64,000 bases of DNA from Elephas maximus indicus (taxonomy: Eukaryota; Chordata; Mammalia; Proboscidea; Elephantidae). The DNA lies in contig NC_064830.1 in NCBI RefSeq assembly GCF_024166365.1, positions 93,364,968-93,428,967 on the forward strand. Direction: 5' to 3'. The position numbers and the translations under genes were made by a program. Under the pieces are notes generated by a model, which was not told the DNA's origin, made no database searches, and was given only the letters and a program-made list of their open reading frames with translations. Position 1 is the stretch's first letter. Each line of letters starts with the position of its first letter. Positions 34,984 through 47,354 of the stretch are shown piece after piece.

Positions 34984-36230
34984 AGAATTTTGCTCTTGAT
35001 TGGTTTTATTTCTCTATATATCTGTATATATGTGTAGGTTTGCTTTTAACTTTTGTATGTTTTTCTTGTGGTTTATTTAAATAATAGGTTTTTCTCACTC
35101 TCCCCATATGTCATTTTTTATTTTCAGGATTATTTTCTTTCCTTTCTAGAGTATTTCTAATCAGTGCATTTAAAGAGGGCTAAAGTTTATCTGTTATAAA
35201 CTTTCTGAGACCTTAAGAGACTGAAAATCTACTGTTCCACCCTCATATTTAAATGGTAATTTAGCTGGATATAAAATTCTTCGACATCAAAATTATAACC
35301 TTGTTTTCATTTTGCATAGAGATTTGTGGCTGAGAAATATGTTTCTTTGTAGGTAGTCTGATTTTTCTTTTTATCCTTTTCTTTGTTCTTAAATATCACC
35401 CTAATATACCTAAATATAGGGTCACTATGAGTCAGAATTGACTCGATGGAAGTGGGTTTGGATTTTTCATACCTAAAGGTGGATTTTTGTTTCCTTACCT
35501 ATCTTATTTGCCGCTTTATGAGTCCTTTCATTCTGATCTTATATTTTTCTTTAATTCTGGGAAATTTTCAAACATTTATTCAAATATTTTCTCCCTTTCT
35601 CTGACTCCTACTGTACAGCTGTTGACACTTCTGTTTTGTGTTTTTCTTGATTTTAGCCTCCCTCTTTTCATCTCTGTCCTTCTAGGAGAGCCCCTTACCT
35701 TGTTCTTCCAGCTTATTTATTGATTTCTGTTTCAGCTGTAACTCACGCCTGGAGTTTTTTATGTCAACAATTATATTGTTCATACTCTCTCCAATTTGTT
35801 GTTCTTCAGACTGCTGATTCCTATTTCCTGCTTCTACCAGCCTCTCTCTTCACCCGGATGGTATTAACTGTGCCCATTTTAAGTTTGTGTGCAGTCAGGT
35901 TCATTAACTCTGCTTTCTTTGTGTAGGTTGCTTGATTTGTTGGTTTATGTATTCTGGTTCTTGCTTTCCTCCTGGTTATTTTTTCCCTGTGAGTTGGTAG
36001 TCCCCAAGGCCTAAGCCCTAGGGAATCAACTATTTTAGCTGATCACAGGCTCTTGGGGGGAAGGGTTGAAGTTAGGCCACAGCTTGTCTGCCCATAGAGG
36101 AGTTTGATGGTGAAGGGGCTGCCTCAGGGTAGAGGACTTTAGGTGGTGCAGTAAGGTCCCCCAGGGAACCCTCTGCCCAGTGCCTTGCCCCAGTCACAGC
36201 TGTTTTTCAAGAGCTGCTTACCTCTGTTGT
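34984..36230 (-). mobile_element. Old L1 LINE, antisense (5' part, ORF1/5' UTR region)
   Basis: GGGAAATTTTCAAACATTTA with ATATTTTCTCCCTTTCTCTG, and the CACAGCTTGTCTGCCCATAG block, look like the 5' third of an old L1/HAL1 read in reverse. Assignment to the same insertion as the upstream segments is inference. An AfroSINE tail lies inside. Confidence 0.45.
35414..35468 (+). mobile_element. AfroSINE 3' tail fragment
   Basis: Only ATAGGGTCACTATGAGTCAG and GAATTGACTCGATGG through a T-rich end are present. Confidence 0.75.
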
Positions 36231-36234
36231 TAAT

Positions 36235-36355
36235 GCCTGAGGGCAGATTCTCAACCCTCCCTGGGCCTCACGATCACCTGGTGGGGAGGTGGCACCTCAC
36301 ATTCTGATTCTGTTATTCTGGGTGGGGCCCAGGCATTGCAGAGTTTCTCAGGATG
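36235..36355. mobile_element. Possible MER5-like hAT fragment
   Basis: GATTCTCAACCCTCCCTGGG and GGGTGGGGCCCAGGCATTGC resemble MER5 ends. The orientation is unclear. Confidence 0.35.
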
Positions 36356-36651
36356 AGAATATATAGATTAAACAGGACTGGCCATGAATAAATAGATAAT
36401 TGTTGAAGTGGGGAGATGGGTCAAAGAAGTTCATTATGCTGTTTGTTTACATCTGAAATGCTATTGGTGTACAGCTGAATTTCTGATTTGCTCCTGATTA
36501 AGACCCACTGGCCCTAGCCCATGGGGTGGGGATAAAGGTGGGAGTACATAGGAGAGGCTGATTAGCCAGACCTGGGACTGGCTGCAAGGACATTTAAAAT
36601 GACTCATAGGCATACATTATATTTCAGTTGGACAGCGCTGTACTAATCTAG

Positions 36652-36818
36652 GAAACCCTGGTAGCGTAGAGGTTAAGAGTTCAGCTGCTAACCAAAAGGT
36701 TGGCAGTTCGAATCCACCAGGTGCTCCTTGAAAACCGTATGGGGCAGTTCTACCATGTCCTCTAGGGTTGCTATAAGTTGGAATTGACTCGACGGCAGTG
36801 GGTTTGGTTTTTTTGGTA
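36652..36818 (+). mobile_element. AfroSINE, short subtype (first of a same-site pair)
   Basis: GGAAACCCTGGTAGCGTAGA start and GACTCGACGGCAGTGGG tail. It is flanked by TACTAATCTAG at 36641-36651 and 36819-36829. Confidence 0.95.
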
Positions 36819-36829
36819 TACTAATCTAG

Positions 36830-37003
36830 GGAAACTCTGGTGGTTTAGTAATTAAGTGCTACGGCTGCTAACCAAAAGGTCGGCAGTTCAAATCCACCAG
36901 GCACTCCTTGGAAACCCTACAGTGCAGTTCTACGATGTCCTCTAGGGTTGCTGTGAGTTGGAATCGATTTGACGGCAATGGGTTTGGTTTTTGGGTTTTG
37001 GTA
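36830..37003 (+). mobile_element. AfroSINE, short subtype (second of a same-site pair)
   Basis: GAAACTCTGGTGGTTTAGTA start. It shares the unusual ATGTCCTCTAGGGTTGCT with its neighbour and is followed by a third TACTAATCTAG at 37004-37014. Confidence 0.95.
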
Positions 37004-37007
37004 TACT

Positions 37008-37225
37008 AATCTAGACCTTGCTATTCAAAGTGGAAATGCAGGACCTTAGCCCTTACCCCTGACCTAAAGCCTATTGCAGAGTTGATTCCCACTCATAGCG
37101 ACCCTGTAGATCAAAGTAGAAGTGCTCCATAGGATTTCCAAGGAGCACAAATCGGTTAAAATTTACATTTTTATAAGATCCTCAGGTGAGTCATATTTAA
37201 AGTTTGAGAAGCACTGGTCTAGATC
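37008..37225 (+). mobile_element. MER5A-like hAT element, interrupted
   Basis: Left end CTTGCTATTCAAAGTGG and right end TTTGAGAAGCACTGG bracket an AfroSINE fragment. TCTAGA occurs at each border. Confidence 0.55.
37069..37150 (-). mobile_element. AfroSINE fragment
   Basis: GAGTTGATTCCCACTCATAG to TTTCCAAGGAGCAC is the reverse-strand 3' half only. It lies within the MER5A-like element. Confidence 0.75.
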
Positions 37226-37821
37226 CTTTTAAAACAGATGATTGATGTCATCTAATTCTTATTTTAATAGAGTGACCCCACCCTTGTCTTCCAAGTTGAG
37301 CTCCCCAGCACACTGGTAGCAACAGGTCACCTGAGCCTTGGAGAGGCACATAGTCTGTGCACTTAAAAAAGGGAGGTTCCCATGCCCTCACCTGAGCCTA
37401 TTTTAAACCTAGCTTCTTTTTTCACACAGTTCTACTTATATTGCCAATCTGCATTCAAACAGCAAACTGGAAGAAACGGGAGTTGCTAGGGGCAGGCGCA
37501 CAGACAGTAGGTCCAACTTTTAGCTCCCTAGCAGTCGGCCAGAAAGACTAAAAAGTATTGGGGTGGGCTATTTGGTGTAGAGGTAGATTCCCCTATATGT
37601 AGATTGTTGAGGAATGTAGGAATTCACTAAAGATTACAGCATCGACATTTATTATGATTAGCCTGAGCTGCTAAGAGATGACTAAATTATGTTTTGATTA
37701 ATATACCTACTACCACCATCCGGTGGGGAAGGTGATATTTTCACCAACACCATAGCAAATGTCAGGGCCAAGATTAAACACAAACACTTAACTTGTTTGG
37801 AAAATGAACTTTTAGGGAGCC
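37226..37821. other. Intron sequence, nothing recognised
   Basis: No nameable repeat or coding frame. Confidence 0.45.
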
Positions 37822-37833
37822 TTTCCTTCCCTC

Positions 37834-38046
37834 GGGAGCCCTGGTGCTGCAGCGGTTAAGTGCTCAGCTGCTAACTGAAAGATTGGCGGTTTAGATCCAC
37901 CAGCCACTCCATGGGAGAAAGACGTGACAGTCTGCTCACCTAAAGATTACAGCCTTGGAAACCCTACGGGGCAGCTTTGCTCTGTCCTACAGGGTGACAA
38001 TGAGTCAGAATTGACTTAATGGCAATAAGGTTTTTTTATTTTGGGG
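37834..38046 (+). mobile_element. AfroSINE, long subtype
   Basis: GGAGCCCTGGTGCTGCAGCG start and a long-subtype middle. TTTCCTTCCCTC at 37822-37833 and 38047-38058 is the 12-bp target-site duplication. Confidence 0.95.
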
Positions 38047-38058
38047 TTTCCTTCCCTC

Positions 38059-38911
38059 ATTGTGCTGGATGCAAGATATACTGTCACTTGGAATTGGCTG
38101 CCTTTATCGTATGAGAATATGTGGCTATATAGATGGCCTGCCTCTGGATTTGCCCAGAACAACAAGCTGTCCACTCTCCTGGCATGGTCGGGGTGGTCTG
38201 GTGCAGTGGTTGTGGGAGCTCTGGTCTTGACGGCATTCCACTTTAGTAGGCTCTCTGCTCTTCCATTTTATTAGTGTGACTTTGGACACTTAGCCTGCTT
38301 CCTCTGTAAAATGATTGTAATAAAACCACTTATTTTTAGGGGAGTCAATAAGATTGAGCTTAGGACAACCCAGCCCAGTGCCGTCGAGTCGATTCTTGCC
38401 TGATATATTACCCTAGATATGTTTTAGTCTCAAAATGAAAAAGTCCAGTAAAGTCCTGTGGTGTCGGCAGCTCTCTAAGAAAGACCGCCTTCTATCCAAA
38501 AGCTCCTAGCAGTCGTAACCCAGACTGCGGGGTCACCGTGTCCACACTGGGGTCTGGGCTGGCTATGTCACTGGGGACGTACTGATGCTGACTTGTTTAC
38601 TGTTTTTATTTCTTTTATGCTTTTTCCAGAGATTTTCCCCCATTGAGTAGAAACATCAGATTACATATTTAAACCCAACTGGGTATGCACAACCTATTTT
38701 TAAGGCACAAGTCTGCCTCCTGGACGTGCGCAGCTTCCGCATCAAATGTTCAGTGGGCAAATGAAAAACGTGAGTCATGCAACACTTGCTGCCTTCCTTT
38801 GGCTTTTATTATTTGGTGGCAGACTTCCTATAGAGAGGAAGAATTTCAAAGAGGAAGTTCTTTCAGATCCAGGTGGTGAAAGGATTATTTAGATGAAGCA
38901 GCTTGATTCTT
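38059..38911. other. Intron sequence with an AfroSINE tail scrap
   Basis: Mostly unclassified. About 38366-38398 (CAGTGCCGTCGAGTCGATTC) is a scrap of an antisense AfroSINE or RTE 3' end. Confidence 0.45.
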
Positions 38912-39262
38912 TTTAAAAAATTTTATTGTGGCTAAAAATATATAACAAAAAATTTCCATTTTAACCATTTTTAAGTGTATAGTCCAGTGGCATTAATTAT
39001 ATTCACTGTGGTGTGTAACCATCACCACTGTCCGTCTCCAAAAGTCTTCCATCACCCCAAACAGAAATCAGTACCCCCTTTTCCCCCTTGCCCAACCCTT
39101 GGCTTTCAAAAATAAGCTCCTGTCACTCTGTATTTGCCTGTTCTAGGTATTTCGTATTAGTGGGATCATGTAATATTCGTCATTTTGTGTCTGCCTTATT
39201 TCACTCAGCAAAATGTTTTCAAGGTCATCCATGTCGTACGTAGCGTGTATCAGGGCTTCAGC
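38912..39262 (-). mobile_element. L1 LINE 3' end, antisense
   Basis: TTTTATTGTGGCTAAAAATA, ACCATTTTTAAGTGTATAGT and TTATTTCACTCAGCAAAATG are in the standard antisense L1 3' UTR order. Confidence 0.85.
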
Positions 39263-39499
39263 AGCTTGATCCTTAATGCTGGTTAGGACTAGTAATTGTT
39301 TCCCTTCTATTTTCTCAGCCTGCCAGGCCGCCGTGGGGGCCAGATTTAGTTCAGAATTTACCACTTTTATGCAGACTGAAGCTCCATCTATGGAATGTGT
39401 TTAACTAGAAAGATAAGAACAATTCTAATAGTTCCTTGAATGCGCAGCAAATAGAAGACATGTTTTTAGACTGATAGAATACTTGCAAGGCATTTCTCT

Positions 39500-40244
39500 T
39501 TCCTTTTTTTTTTTTATTGTAGTTTAGGTGAAAGCTTATAGAGCAGATGAAACGATACTCAAATTGTTTGGTGACATTGGTTGCCAACCCCGCGTTATGT
39601 CTTGACCTCAGATTCCCCATTTCCATTCGTCCAGTTTTCCTGTCCATTCCTGCCTTCTCATCTTTGCTTTTGGGCTGGTGGGCCCATTTAGTCTCACATA
39701 CATGGTTGAACTACGTGTGTTACTGTTTGTTTTAATAGGCCTGTCTCATCTTTGGCTGAAGGGTGAACTTCGGGAGTGATTGCAGTACTGAGTTAAAAGG
39801 GTGTCCAGGGGGCATACTCTCGGGGTTTCTCCAGTCTCTGTCAGACGAGTAAGTCTGTTTTTTTGTGTGTGTGTGAGTTTGAATTTTTTTCTACATTTTT
39901 CTCCTGCTCTGTCTGGGACCCTCTATTGTGATCCCTGTCAGAGCAGTCAGTGGTGGTAGCCAGGCACCATCTAGTTGTTCTGGACCCAGTCTGGTGGAAG
40001 CTGTGGTAGTTATGGTCCCTTAGTCCTTTGTACTAATCTTTCCCTTGTGCCTTTGGTTTTCTTCATTCGCCTTTGCTCTAGACAGGGTGGGATGTATCTT
40101 AAATGGCTGCTCACAAGCTTTTAAGACTCTAGACACTACTCACCAAAGTAGGATGTAGAATATTTTCTTTATAAACCGTGTCATGCCAGTTGAGCTAAAT
40201 GTCCCCTGAGACTATAGTCCCCAGCCCTCAGCCCAGTAACTCAG
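39500..40244 (-). mobile_element. L1 3' UTR of an afrotherian subfamily, antisense, with TSD
   Basis: T-run start, TTATTGTAGTTTAGGTGAAA, TGGTGACATTGGTTGCCAAC, GGCACCATCTAGTTGTTCTG and a CACTACTCACCAAAGTAGGA block. TGCAAGGCATTTCTCT (39484-39499) and TGCAAGGCATTTTTCT (40245-40260) are the target-site duplication. Confidence 0.9.
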
Positions 40245-40260
40245 TGCAAGGCATTTTTCT

Positions 40261-41340
40261 GGTTATTTGGAGAGCTTGAGTTTTCTCTATTGATTGCGAT
40301 AGCAATGAACAAGGAGATCAGCGATTTTGCCATGTGACTTACGTGTGGGGTTCTGAGTTTTGTTTTCTTGGCTAAGATCTTGGGGACTATTTCCAAGTAG
40401 GTGGTTCTTATTTGGCAGCAGGTTTGGGCTGCTATGTAGTCAGCCCTGTCCTTTTCTGAAGGGGAGTTGGTATGGGAGAGGGAGCAAGGTGGCAGATATT
40501 AGTGTTCCCTCCAGTATATGTAATTTTTAACAGAATGGCACCATTCTCTGCATTGTGACTGCAGGGAATTCATGCAAAACACACTTTGATCTGGTTTCAG
40601 GTATATAATGGAGAGAAATATGAAATTTGGAGAAATGGTAAAGCAGTTATATAGAATATGGATCAGTGAGGATTTCAGAAGCAAAGTCAGATAAAGCTTA
40701 TTGGTAAAAAAAAATCTTCCATGACAAGAAAAAAAGAACTAAACCTGGGTAATGACTTGGCGGCTCCCTGCTTGCAGGTGCTCTCAGGGAGCTGGCAGGC
40801 CCAGGACTACAGCGGGTGGAGGCAGGGGCATGGCCGGTCACCTGCCAGGTGTGCCAGGCCTCCTGGGATGTGAGCAGCCACCACCACCAGCATTTCCAAC
40901 CCTGGAAGTTCCACATCTTGAATGAATGTATTTCATTAAAAAAAAAAAAAAAAAAGCAACTGTCATTTTTTTTTTTTTTTGCATGTTTTCTTTCTTTGGA
41001 AACATTTGATTTTTAAAGAAAGTTCTATAAAGCTTAGTATTAAAAAAAGTCTCCTGCCCTGCTTCTTCCCATCTTCAATTTCTGCACCCTAGAGTAATCT
41101 CCATTTTTTCTAAGAAGCAGACTTCCACAACTGTTCCTTGGTTTTTCAATGTTAGATATTTATCTACTGACAACATGGTCCATGAGAAATGGATGAGGAG
41201 TTAGGCCTCAAGAAGGTCCCCTCCCCCAGTTCTCATTTTTGCTCAATTGATTTAAAATAGTCACTGTTTAGATAACTATACCTATGTATATATTAGTTTT
41301 CTATATATGATATTAATTTATCCCTAAACTCTCCTCTAGC
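40261..41340. other. Intron sequence with a poly-A/poly-T pair
   Basis: No named repeat. A18 at 40938-40955 is followed ten bases later by T15 at 40966-40980. A stretch near 41050-41100 may be an old LINE. Confidence 0.45.
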
Positions 41341-41349
41341 GATATACAT

Positions 41350-43280
41350 GTCTTAAAACATGGAAACCTGTCAGACATGTAGTGGTTTCATCTTGTTCTT
41401 GGCAGCACCCCTCCTGGTCCCTCTGTTCTCTGTTCCAGTCTGGACTGGTTGTTGATAGTCCTGGGCCCAGCTGCCCTCCTGGGTCTTCCCTTTCCCATCA
41501 TCTTGGGGACACCTTTGACTTCTCTTCTGCTTTGGATCCCCTGTATCTCATGGTCTCATCTTGCTTGGTTTAACTTCTTATTGCGAGGAGCTCCTCCAGT
41601 AGCTTCCTGGTAAAGAGTGTCCTTGTCTGGGGATCTGGCAGTGTCTTCATTCTCTCCTCTCATTGGTAGTTGGCAGACCATGGACCTCCAGGCTGGGACA
41701 TACTTCCCTTAGAATCTGAAAATCTGTGCCATACGCTTCTATCCTCCATGGTTCCCACCCTTGGGTGCATTCTGATTTTTGTCCCTTGCTCTTTCTCACA
41801 TCTTTTAGAGTCATCTTTTTATCCTTGTTATTCTCAACTTGCATGACGACGTGCCTTGGTATAAGCCTTATTTTCCCAGCCTCTGTGTTGTGTCCTCTGG
41901 AACACTCTTTATTCGGATGTTGGACCTCTTGGACTGATCTGCTCGTTTTACTTACCTTTCATTCGTTTTTTGATAGGCTTCCCGTGAGAATTTTTTTAAC
42001 CCTCTAACCTTTCTGAACTTTTATTTATCCTATTTTTAATTTCTGAGTGTTCTTTCTTGTTCTCTGAATATTCCATCCGTAGGATCTCTTCTTGTTTCAT
42101 GGATGAAGCATCTTTTATCACACTGGCTGCATTCATTACAGTTTTTTCATAGAAGTTTTCTTCTGTTCTCTGTATTATCTTTTTTTAATTTTTACTTTTT
42201 GAAATCTTTTAAAATGTTATTTAATACATGTAAACAATTATATGTAATGCATTTTGGTTATAAAGTACAGTAACATAATGAATGCCCATGAACCCTCTAT
42301 CCAAACCCAGAACCAGAATATTAACTAATAATTTGCTTCTACCTGTATCCATGTCCTCTCTCCCAGTGAACTGCCTGCCTATCCAGGACAGGTGACTGTT
42401 GTCAGATTTTGTATTTATTATGCCATAGCCTGAAAAGAATATCGTTTCATCGCAAGTGTCTGTACGCTGAAATAATATTTACTTTTGCTTGGTTCTGAGC
42501 TCTGTAAAAGTGGTATTATTCTGTATGTAGACATCTAGAACTTGCTTTTTTTTTTTTTTGACTCAAGTTTTATTACTGAGGTTCATCTAAGGTGTTGCAG
42601 TAACTAGGTGTATTCATTTTCTTTGATGTTTAAACCAATTGTGTAACTAGAACGAACTTTATGCTGTTTCCTGTTGATTTCTCTCTCTGTTCTTTTTTCT
42701 GTCTTTGTTTTGGTCCTAGTTAGAGGCTGTCCCAAATGTCTGGCAGCATTTCATCACCTGTTCATATATAAGAGCAAGGCGCTAATGTGCTTATGTGGAA
42801 GCTGTGTGTGTGTACCAGTGGGCAGTCCGACTGGCAGCCCTCACTGTAAGTGATCAGCCCAGGTGTTTTGTTGGGGGAAACCCTCCGAGTCAGTATCTAT
42901 ATCTCTTTCCTCTTGGGCTGATCAGTTTCTCCAATGACAAGCCCTTAGTTTACCTGCTGGGTGGGGGCGAGGGTGGGATATAAGTCTGACAGCCTGTCTT
43001 CTAAGAGCCACGCTGGGGAAGGGACTGGAGAGTGTCACTCACTCCACAGTCCTCTGCCAACATCAGGGGAGGGGGCTCCCTCAGCTGCATTGGGTGGGGT
43101 CAGGTCTGACTGCTCCAGTTAATACATTTCATCCACCTAGCACCTCCACCTTCAAGGGTCCCTGGTGTCTCCCCTGCCTGAGCCTTTTCAAGTTCTGCAG
43201 CACAAATTAGCTTACTGGGTGGTGGCTTCCTGTCTTCAGGCAGAATTGTGAGTTCTTTGGTCCCACAACTTTCCAGCTTC
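41350..43280 (-). mobile_element. Old L1/HAL1-like 5' region, antisense, interrupted
   Basis: GACGTGCCTTGGTATAAGCC, TTCGGATGTTGGACCTCTTG, GAGTGTTCTTTCTTGTTCTC and, after an interruption at about 42175-42660, AAATGTCTGGCAGCATTTCA with ATAAGAGCAAGGCGCTAAT follow one order known from old mammalian L1/HAL1 5' parts. The interrupting piece is itself AT-rich and LINE-like. Family name uncertain. Confidence 0.4.
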
Positions 43281-43639
43281 TAAAATGTTATGGAGTTTGC
43301 TCTTTCCTCTCCTGTTTGCTTTGTTCTGTGAATTTATACTTTACTCTCTGGAGGGAGCAGAGCTAACTTGTGTGCTAATCTGCCGTATCAAACTGGAGGT
43401 CACTGTTGTCAAAATACCTAAATGTGTGTGTGGGGGAAGGCTGCCTGCGAAGACACCAGTTTTATAGGAAACACATGAGTTCTCTTTCGAAGTAAGCTTC
43501 AGAAACTCCTTCCTGCCAGGCTGCCAGTGATTGACACTTAATTAACATGTTTGGGAATGGTCTTCAGAGCATGAATCCCTAAGAAAGCCAGTCTTGTTCT
43601 TGTCTGGGTTGGTTTGGTTAGGTTAGTGGTGGGAAGGAC
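43281..43639. other. Intron sequence, nothing recognised
   Basis: No repeat or gene identified. Confidence 0.45.
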
Positions 43640-43649
43640 ACAGCAGGGG

Positions 43650-43818
43650 TCTGAGAGTCTAAGAGGCTTGGGTTCAAGTCCTGCCTCCATAACTTAGTGG
43701 TTGGTGCCATCTCCTCATTTGTAAAAAGTGAGACTCTCCTAACTGGGTTAAAATTAGGGAATATATGCGAGTTTCCTCTTGCTAGCTGTTCAGTAAGTAG
43801 GAAATATTATTAGCCGTA
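43650..43818 (+). mobile_element. MIR SINE
   Basis: GGCTTGGGTTCAAGTCCTGC (tRNA-like B-box), CTCCTCATTTGTAAAAAGTG and TTCAGTAAGTAGGAAATATT in MIR order. Confidence 0.7.
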
Positions 43819-43915
43819 ATGTCATCCTTTGCTTACTGGACTAAGAAATTAGAGCCACCATCTCACATTTATGTGACACCCCATTTTCCGTAGTGTGCTT
43901 CCATGGTTTTAATTT

Positions 43916-44015
<100 letters not shown>

Positions 44016-44229
44016 GGAAGAACTAAAAATGGATTTGACCTGGGTTGTAAGTAGAGCTTGGCTGCTCTAATACAGCGATTATATCCCTCCTTCCCTGTTA
44101 TTTCATCTCCTTTCCTCTTGCTTGTAATCTTCCTCAACACGTTGGTATCTATTTCCTGCTTAAGTGAGTTCAGAGGGCATGAGGGGCTCTTCTCCGTGTG
44201 TGTGGCAGGTGCACCCCATCCCTTGGAGC

Positions 44230-44430
44230 CTACATCTTGGCCCTGCCTCCCAGTGAAGCCCTTTCTGTCTTCCCAACCTCAGGAGCTCTGTCTCCTCCAA
44301 AACCCTACAGCCATCACCATTTACCCCGCACCTTGTGGCACTCTCTGAATTCCATCAAATCAGCCTGGTGGTCTTGCCTGCCGGGGGCGGGCGGGACCTG
44401 GGAGCACTCCATAGTGCTGGGGCCCCAGGA
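44230..44430 (+). mobile_element. Possible L2 fragment
   Basis: CAGTGAAGCCCTTTCTGTCT and the run to GGCACTCTCTGAATTCC resemble L2 3' sequence. Confidence 0.4.
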
Positions 44431-45229
44431 AATGCTTGGTCAATTTTACCTGAGTTTACAGATGGTACAACAGGAGAGTCGTTTTGCAGGTATCTTATAG
44501 TTTAAGCCACAGCGTTCAGTCTGATACCTTATCTCTGTTCCCACCATGTGTTAAAAAAAAGCTTAGGTCAGCTGGAAGCATATAAGTAAAACACAAGCCT
44601 GAAATCAAAGCGGGGAGCCCTTAATCACAATACATAATGACCAGCATGTTATTCCACAGTTGGCATTTGCTTACTTCATTAGAGTTGTTTCTCCATCCAT
44701 TTTCCTCCCTAACCTTAATTGTTTATCTGAGTTAGTGTTTTCCATTCTCTAATTGAAGGTTCTAAAAATGGTCACATCAAGAAGCCTGGTAGATATGGGA
44801 AATGAAGTCGACTTTACAGAAAGATGACGAGAGCAGACCAGTTTTCTGCCTTATAGATGGAAAATCCTTTAGAGTGTTGCGGGTTTCTGAGCCAGGACAG
44901 ACCCAGTGACACAATCTGTTTCCTGCAGGCCCAGGAGGGAATACTTCCTCCTTGTGGTTAGTGACTTCAAAAGCTGCCCCAATTAGACAGAGTTAAACTG
45001 CTTCTGTAATTTTGATGACTTTCTGGCAGCGACTGGGCTGCCATGGCACTGTTGCACTGTTGATTTCTGACTGTGTGAAAGCCTTTCTTATGTGCTTGGG
45101 TGAAAAGAAAACTCTCATGGGTCTTTATCTTCATCATTTAAAATGAAACTGCTTTGTTGAAGCCAAACGAATTGTTTGGTCCCTGCCCAGGCCTCACGCT
45201 CCTTGACCTCTGTGTTCCTTTGTGCTGCT
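44431..45229. other. Intron sequence, nothing recognised
   Basis: No nameable repeat or coding frame. Confidence 0.45.
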
Positions 45230-45660
45230 GATGGCTGCCGCCTCCCTGAGTCTCCCCCACACGTGCCCGCCAGCCCCACCACACTGGGTGTTTGAACGGA
45301 CCCTCCTCTTTTGAGCCCAGGGCCTCTGCTCCCGCTGGCTGCGCCTGCTCCCTGGACCGCCCCCTTCCCCCCAACTCAGCCTCTGAAGTCCTGCCCAGCT
45401 CAAGTTCCTGTTTCTGTTTGAACGAAGCCCTTCAGATCCCCTCCAGCACATGGAATCTGTCCTCTTCTGAACCCCAGGGCACTTTGTGCCTGCCCTATAT
45501 TTCTGCCCTCACTGTAGCTGGTATTAAGTCACCTCGATCGCTGTTTTGTCCCTCTTCCAGGCAGCAAGCTTATCAGAGCCAGGTACTGTGTTTGACTCTG
45601 CAACCCCGGCACTTCCCACAGTGCCTTGCATGTAATACATATAGCATTCAATAAATATCT
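45230..45660 (+). mobile_element. L2 LINE 3' region
   Basis: CTGCCCTATATTTCTGCCCT, AAGCTTATCAGAGCCAGGTA, CACAGTGCCTTGCATGTAAT and a terminal ATTCAATAAATATC are the L2 3' order. Confidence 0.6.
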
Positions 45661-45794
45661 TATTTTCAAAATATCTGTAGAAATAAAAAGAAGTAATTTT
45701 TTTTTCAGGAGTCAAAATGTATGGCCTTTATCCACTTCTTAACACAAAGAATGTTTTCAGCACAGAAAGGCTTTTGCTGCTCTTATGTGATAGT

Positions 45795-45971
45795 GGAAAC
45801 CCTGGTGGTGCAGTGGTTAAGTGCTACGGCTGCTAACCATAAAGGGCCGGCAGTTCCAATCTGCCAGGCACTCCTAGGAAACTCTAATGGGGCAGTTCTA
45901 CTCTGTCCTATAGGGTCGCTATGAGTCAGAATCGACTTGACGGCACTGGGTTTGGTTTTTGGTTTTTTTTA
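45795..45971 (+). mobile_element. AfroSINE, short subtype
   Basis: GGAAACCCTGGTGGTGCAGT start and full tail. ATGTGATAGT at 45785-45794 and 45972-45981 is a perfect target-site duplication. Confidence 0.95.
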
Positions 45972-45981
45972 ATGTGATAGT

Positions 45982-47015
45982 AGGCTTTTTGGTACGAAGC
46001 GAGGATGAACACCTCTGAAATCGGCTGTTTTGAATTAAGTGAAGCCGAGTGAGGGTGGAATTCGGTGAAGGAGTGGATGGGGTTTAAGCAGTTGGGGATT
46101 AACATGCTGGGCTCCTTTAAACGCCAAGGGACTGTCTCTCTGTAACTAAGCGAGGCAGGGAGGGAAGGACAGAGTTCAGCTCTGGCCAGGTTGGATGTGT
46201 GACTCCCACTCCTGCTCTTTAAGGAGGCTGCCACCCGCATTAGGCTGACGTAGCTCAGGATGACTTAGCCCTCCTATGGCTTTGTGTAATTACAAGGCAT
46301 TTTTTGCAGGGCTCTTTTTATTAGCCATTCTTCCTGGTGATTTGTGGAGATCAGCTTCATCATGCTTACTTAACAGATAAGGACACTGAGGCCCTGGGAG
46401 CAAGCTGTCTGAACGATGAGGTTGAGCGAGCTTGTTTGGAGGCTTTTCTGCTCTGTTGACACATGCAACTGTGTCAAAGGATTGCACGGCCAAGTAACTA
46501 GGCTTTCAGTTTGCCTGCTTGCTCCTCATTGAATTTGGTGGTTTGGAAGTTCTGCATCCAGCAGCCACCCAGCTGCTGGGCAGGAGCCAGGCTTACTCTG
46601 CACTTTGCACAGAGGCAGTATGCTCAGTTAGCCATATGAAAACTGATGAATGAAACTAACTGTGAAACAAACCCTTCCAAGTCCTTACGAGGCATGCTGG
46701 ACTGACACCTGTTTCAGTGGAGAGTGGGGTCCCATAAGTAGGACTGTGGTGTTGGCAGTGGTGATTTTCTCGTGCCCGGGGTAGGCACTGTTTAATAAGC
46801 TTCACCAACATATGAAGGACTCTCTTCTAACTGGCTGGGGGTAAGAAGTTTGCCTTACCTTTGAATAGCTGGTAGAACTAACACTGGGACGTTCTTGGAA
46901 GCTCCCCAGAGCTGCAGAAGTCCACTGATTGGCTGTAACGCGTTGCACGGACAGTGCATCTGAATTAGTCTCTTCCCACTTGTTTTCTCTGGCAGGCATG
47001 GAAAAGAAGACCAGC
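45982..47015. other. Intron sequence, mostly unclassified
   Basis: Nothing coding. About 46340-46430 (AACAGATAAGGACACTGAGG) may be an antisense MIR core. Confidence 0.45.
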
Positions 47016-47354
47016 TGTCTTAGGGTTCCCTAGAGAAACAGAACCAGTGATACGATATTACATATCATACATACAGATACAGAGAGAGAGAGATTTTAAG
47101 GAATTGGCTCATGTAGTTGTTGGGGGCTGACAAGTCCAAAATCTATAGGTCAGGTGACAGACCGGAGATTCCTGAGGTCTTGTGTTCCAAAATCCGAGGG
47201 TCAGGAGATGAGAAGAGTAAAGAGCCTGAGAGTTCTAGCAAAATGTTTTTTGATAGCCTGGAGGGAGAACACACTCTAGGGAAACTCCCTTTTTGCTCTT
47301 AAGGCCTTCAGCTGATAGGATGAGAGCCACCCACACTTCAGAGGGTCACCTGCT

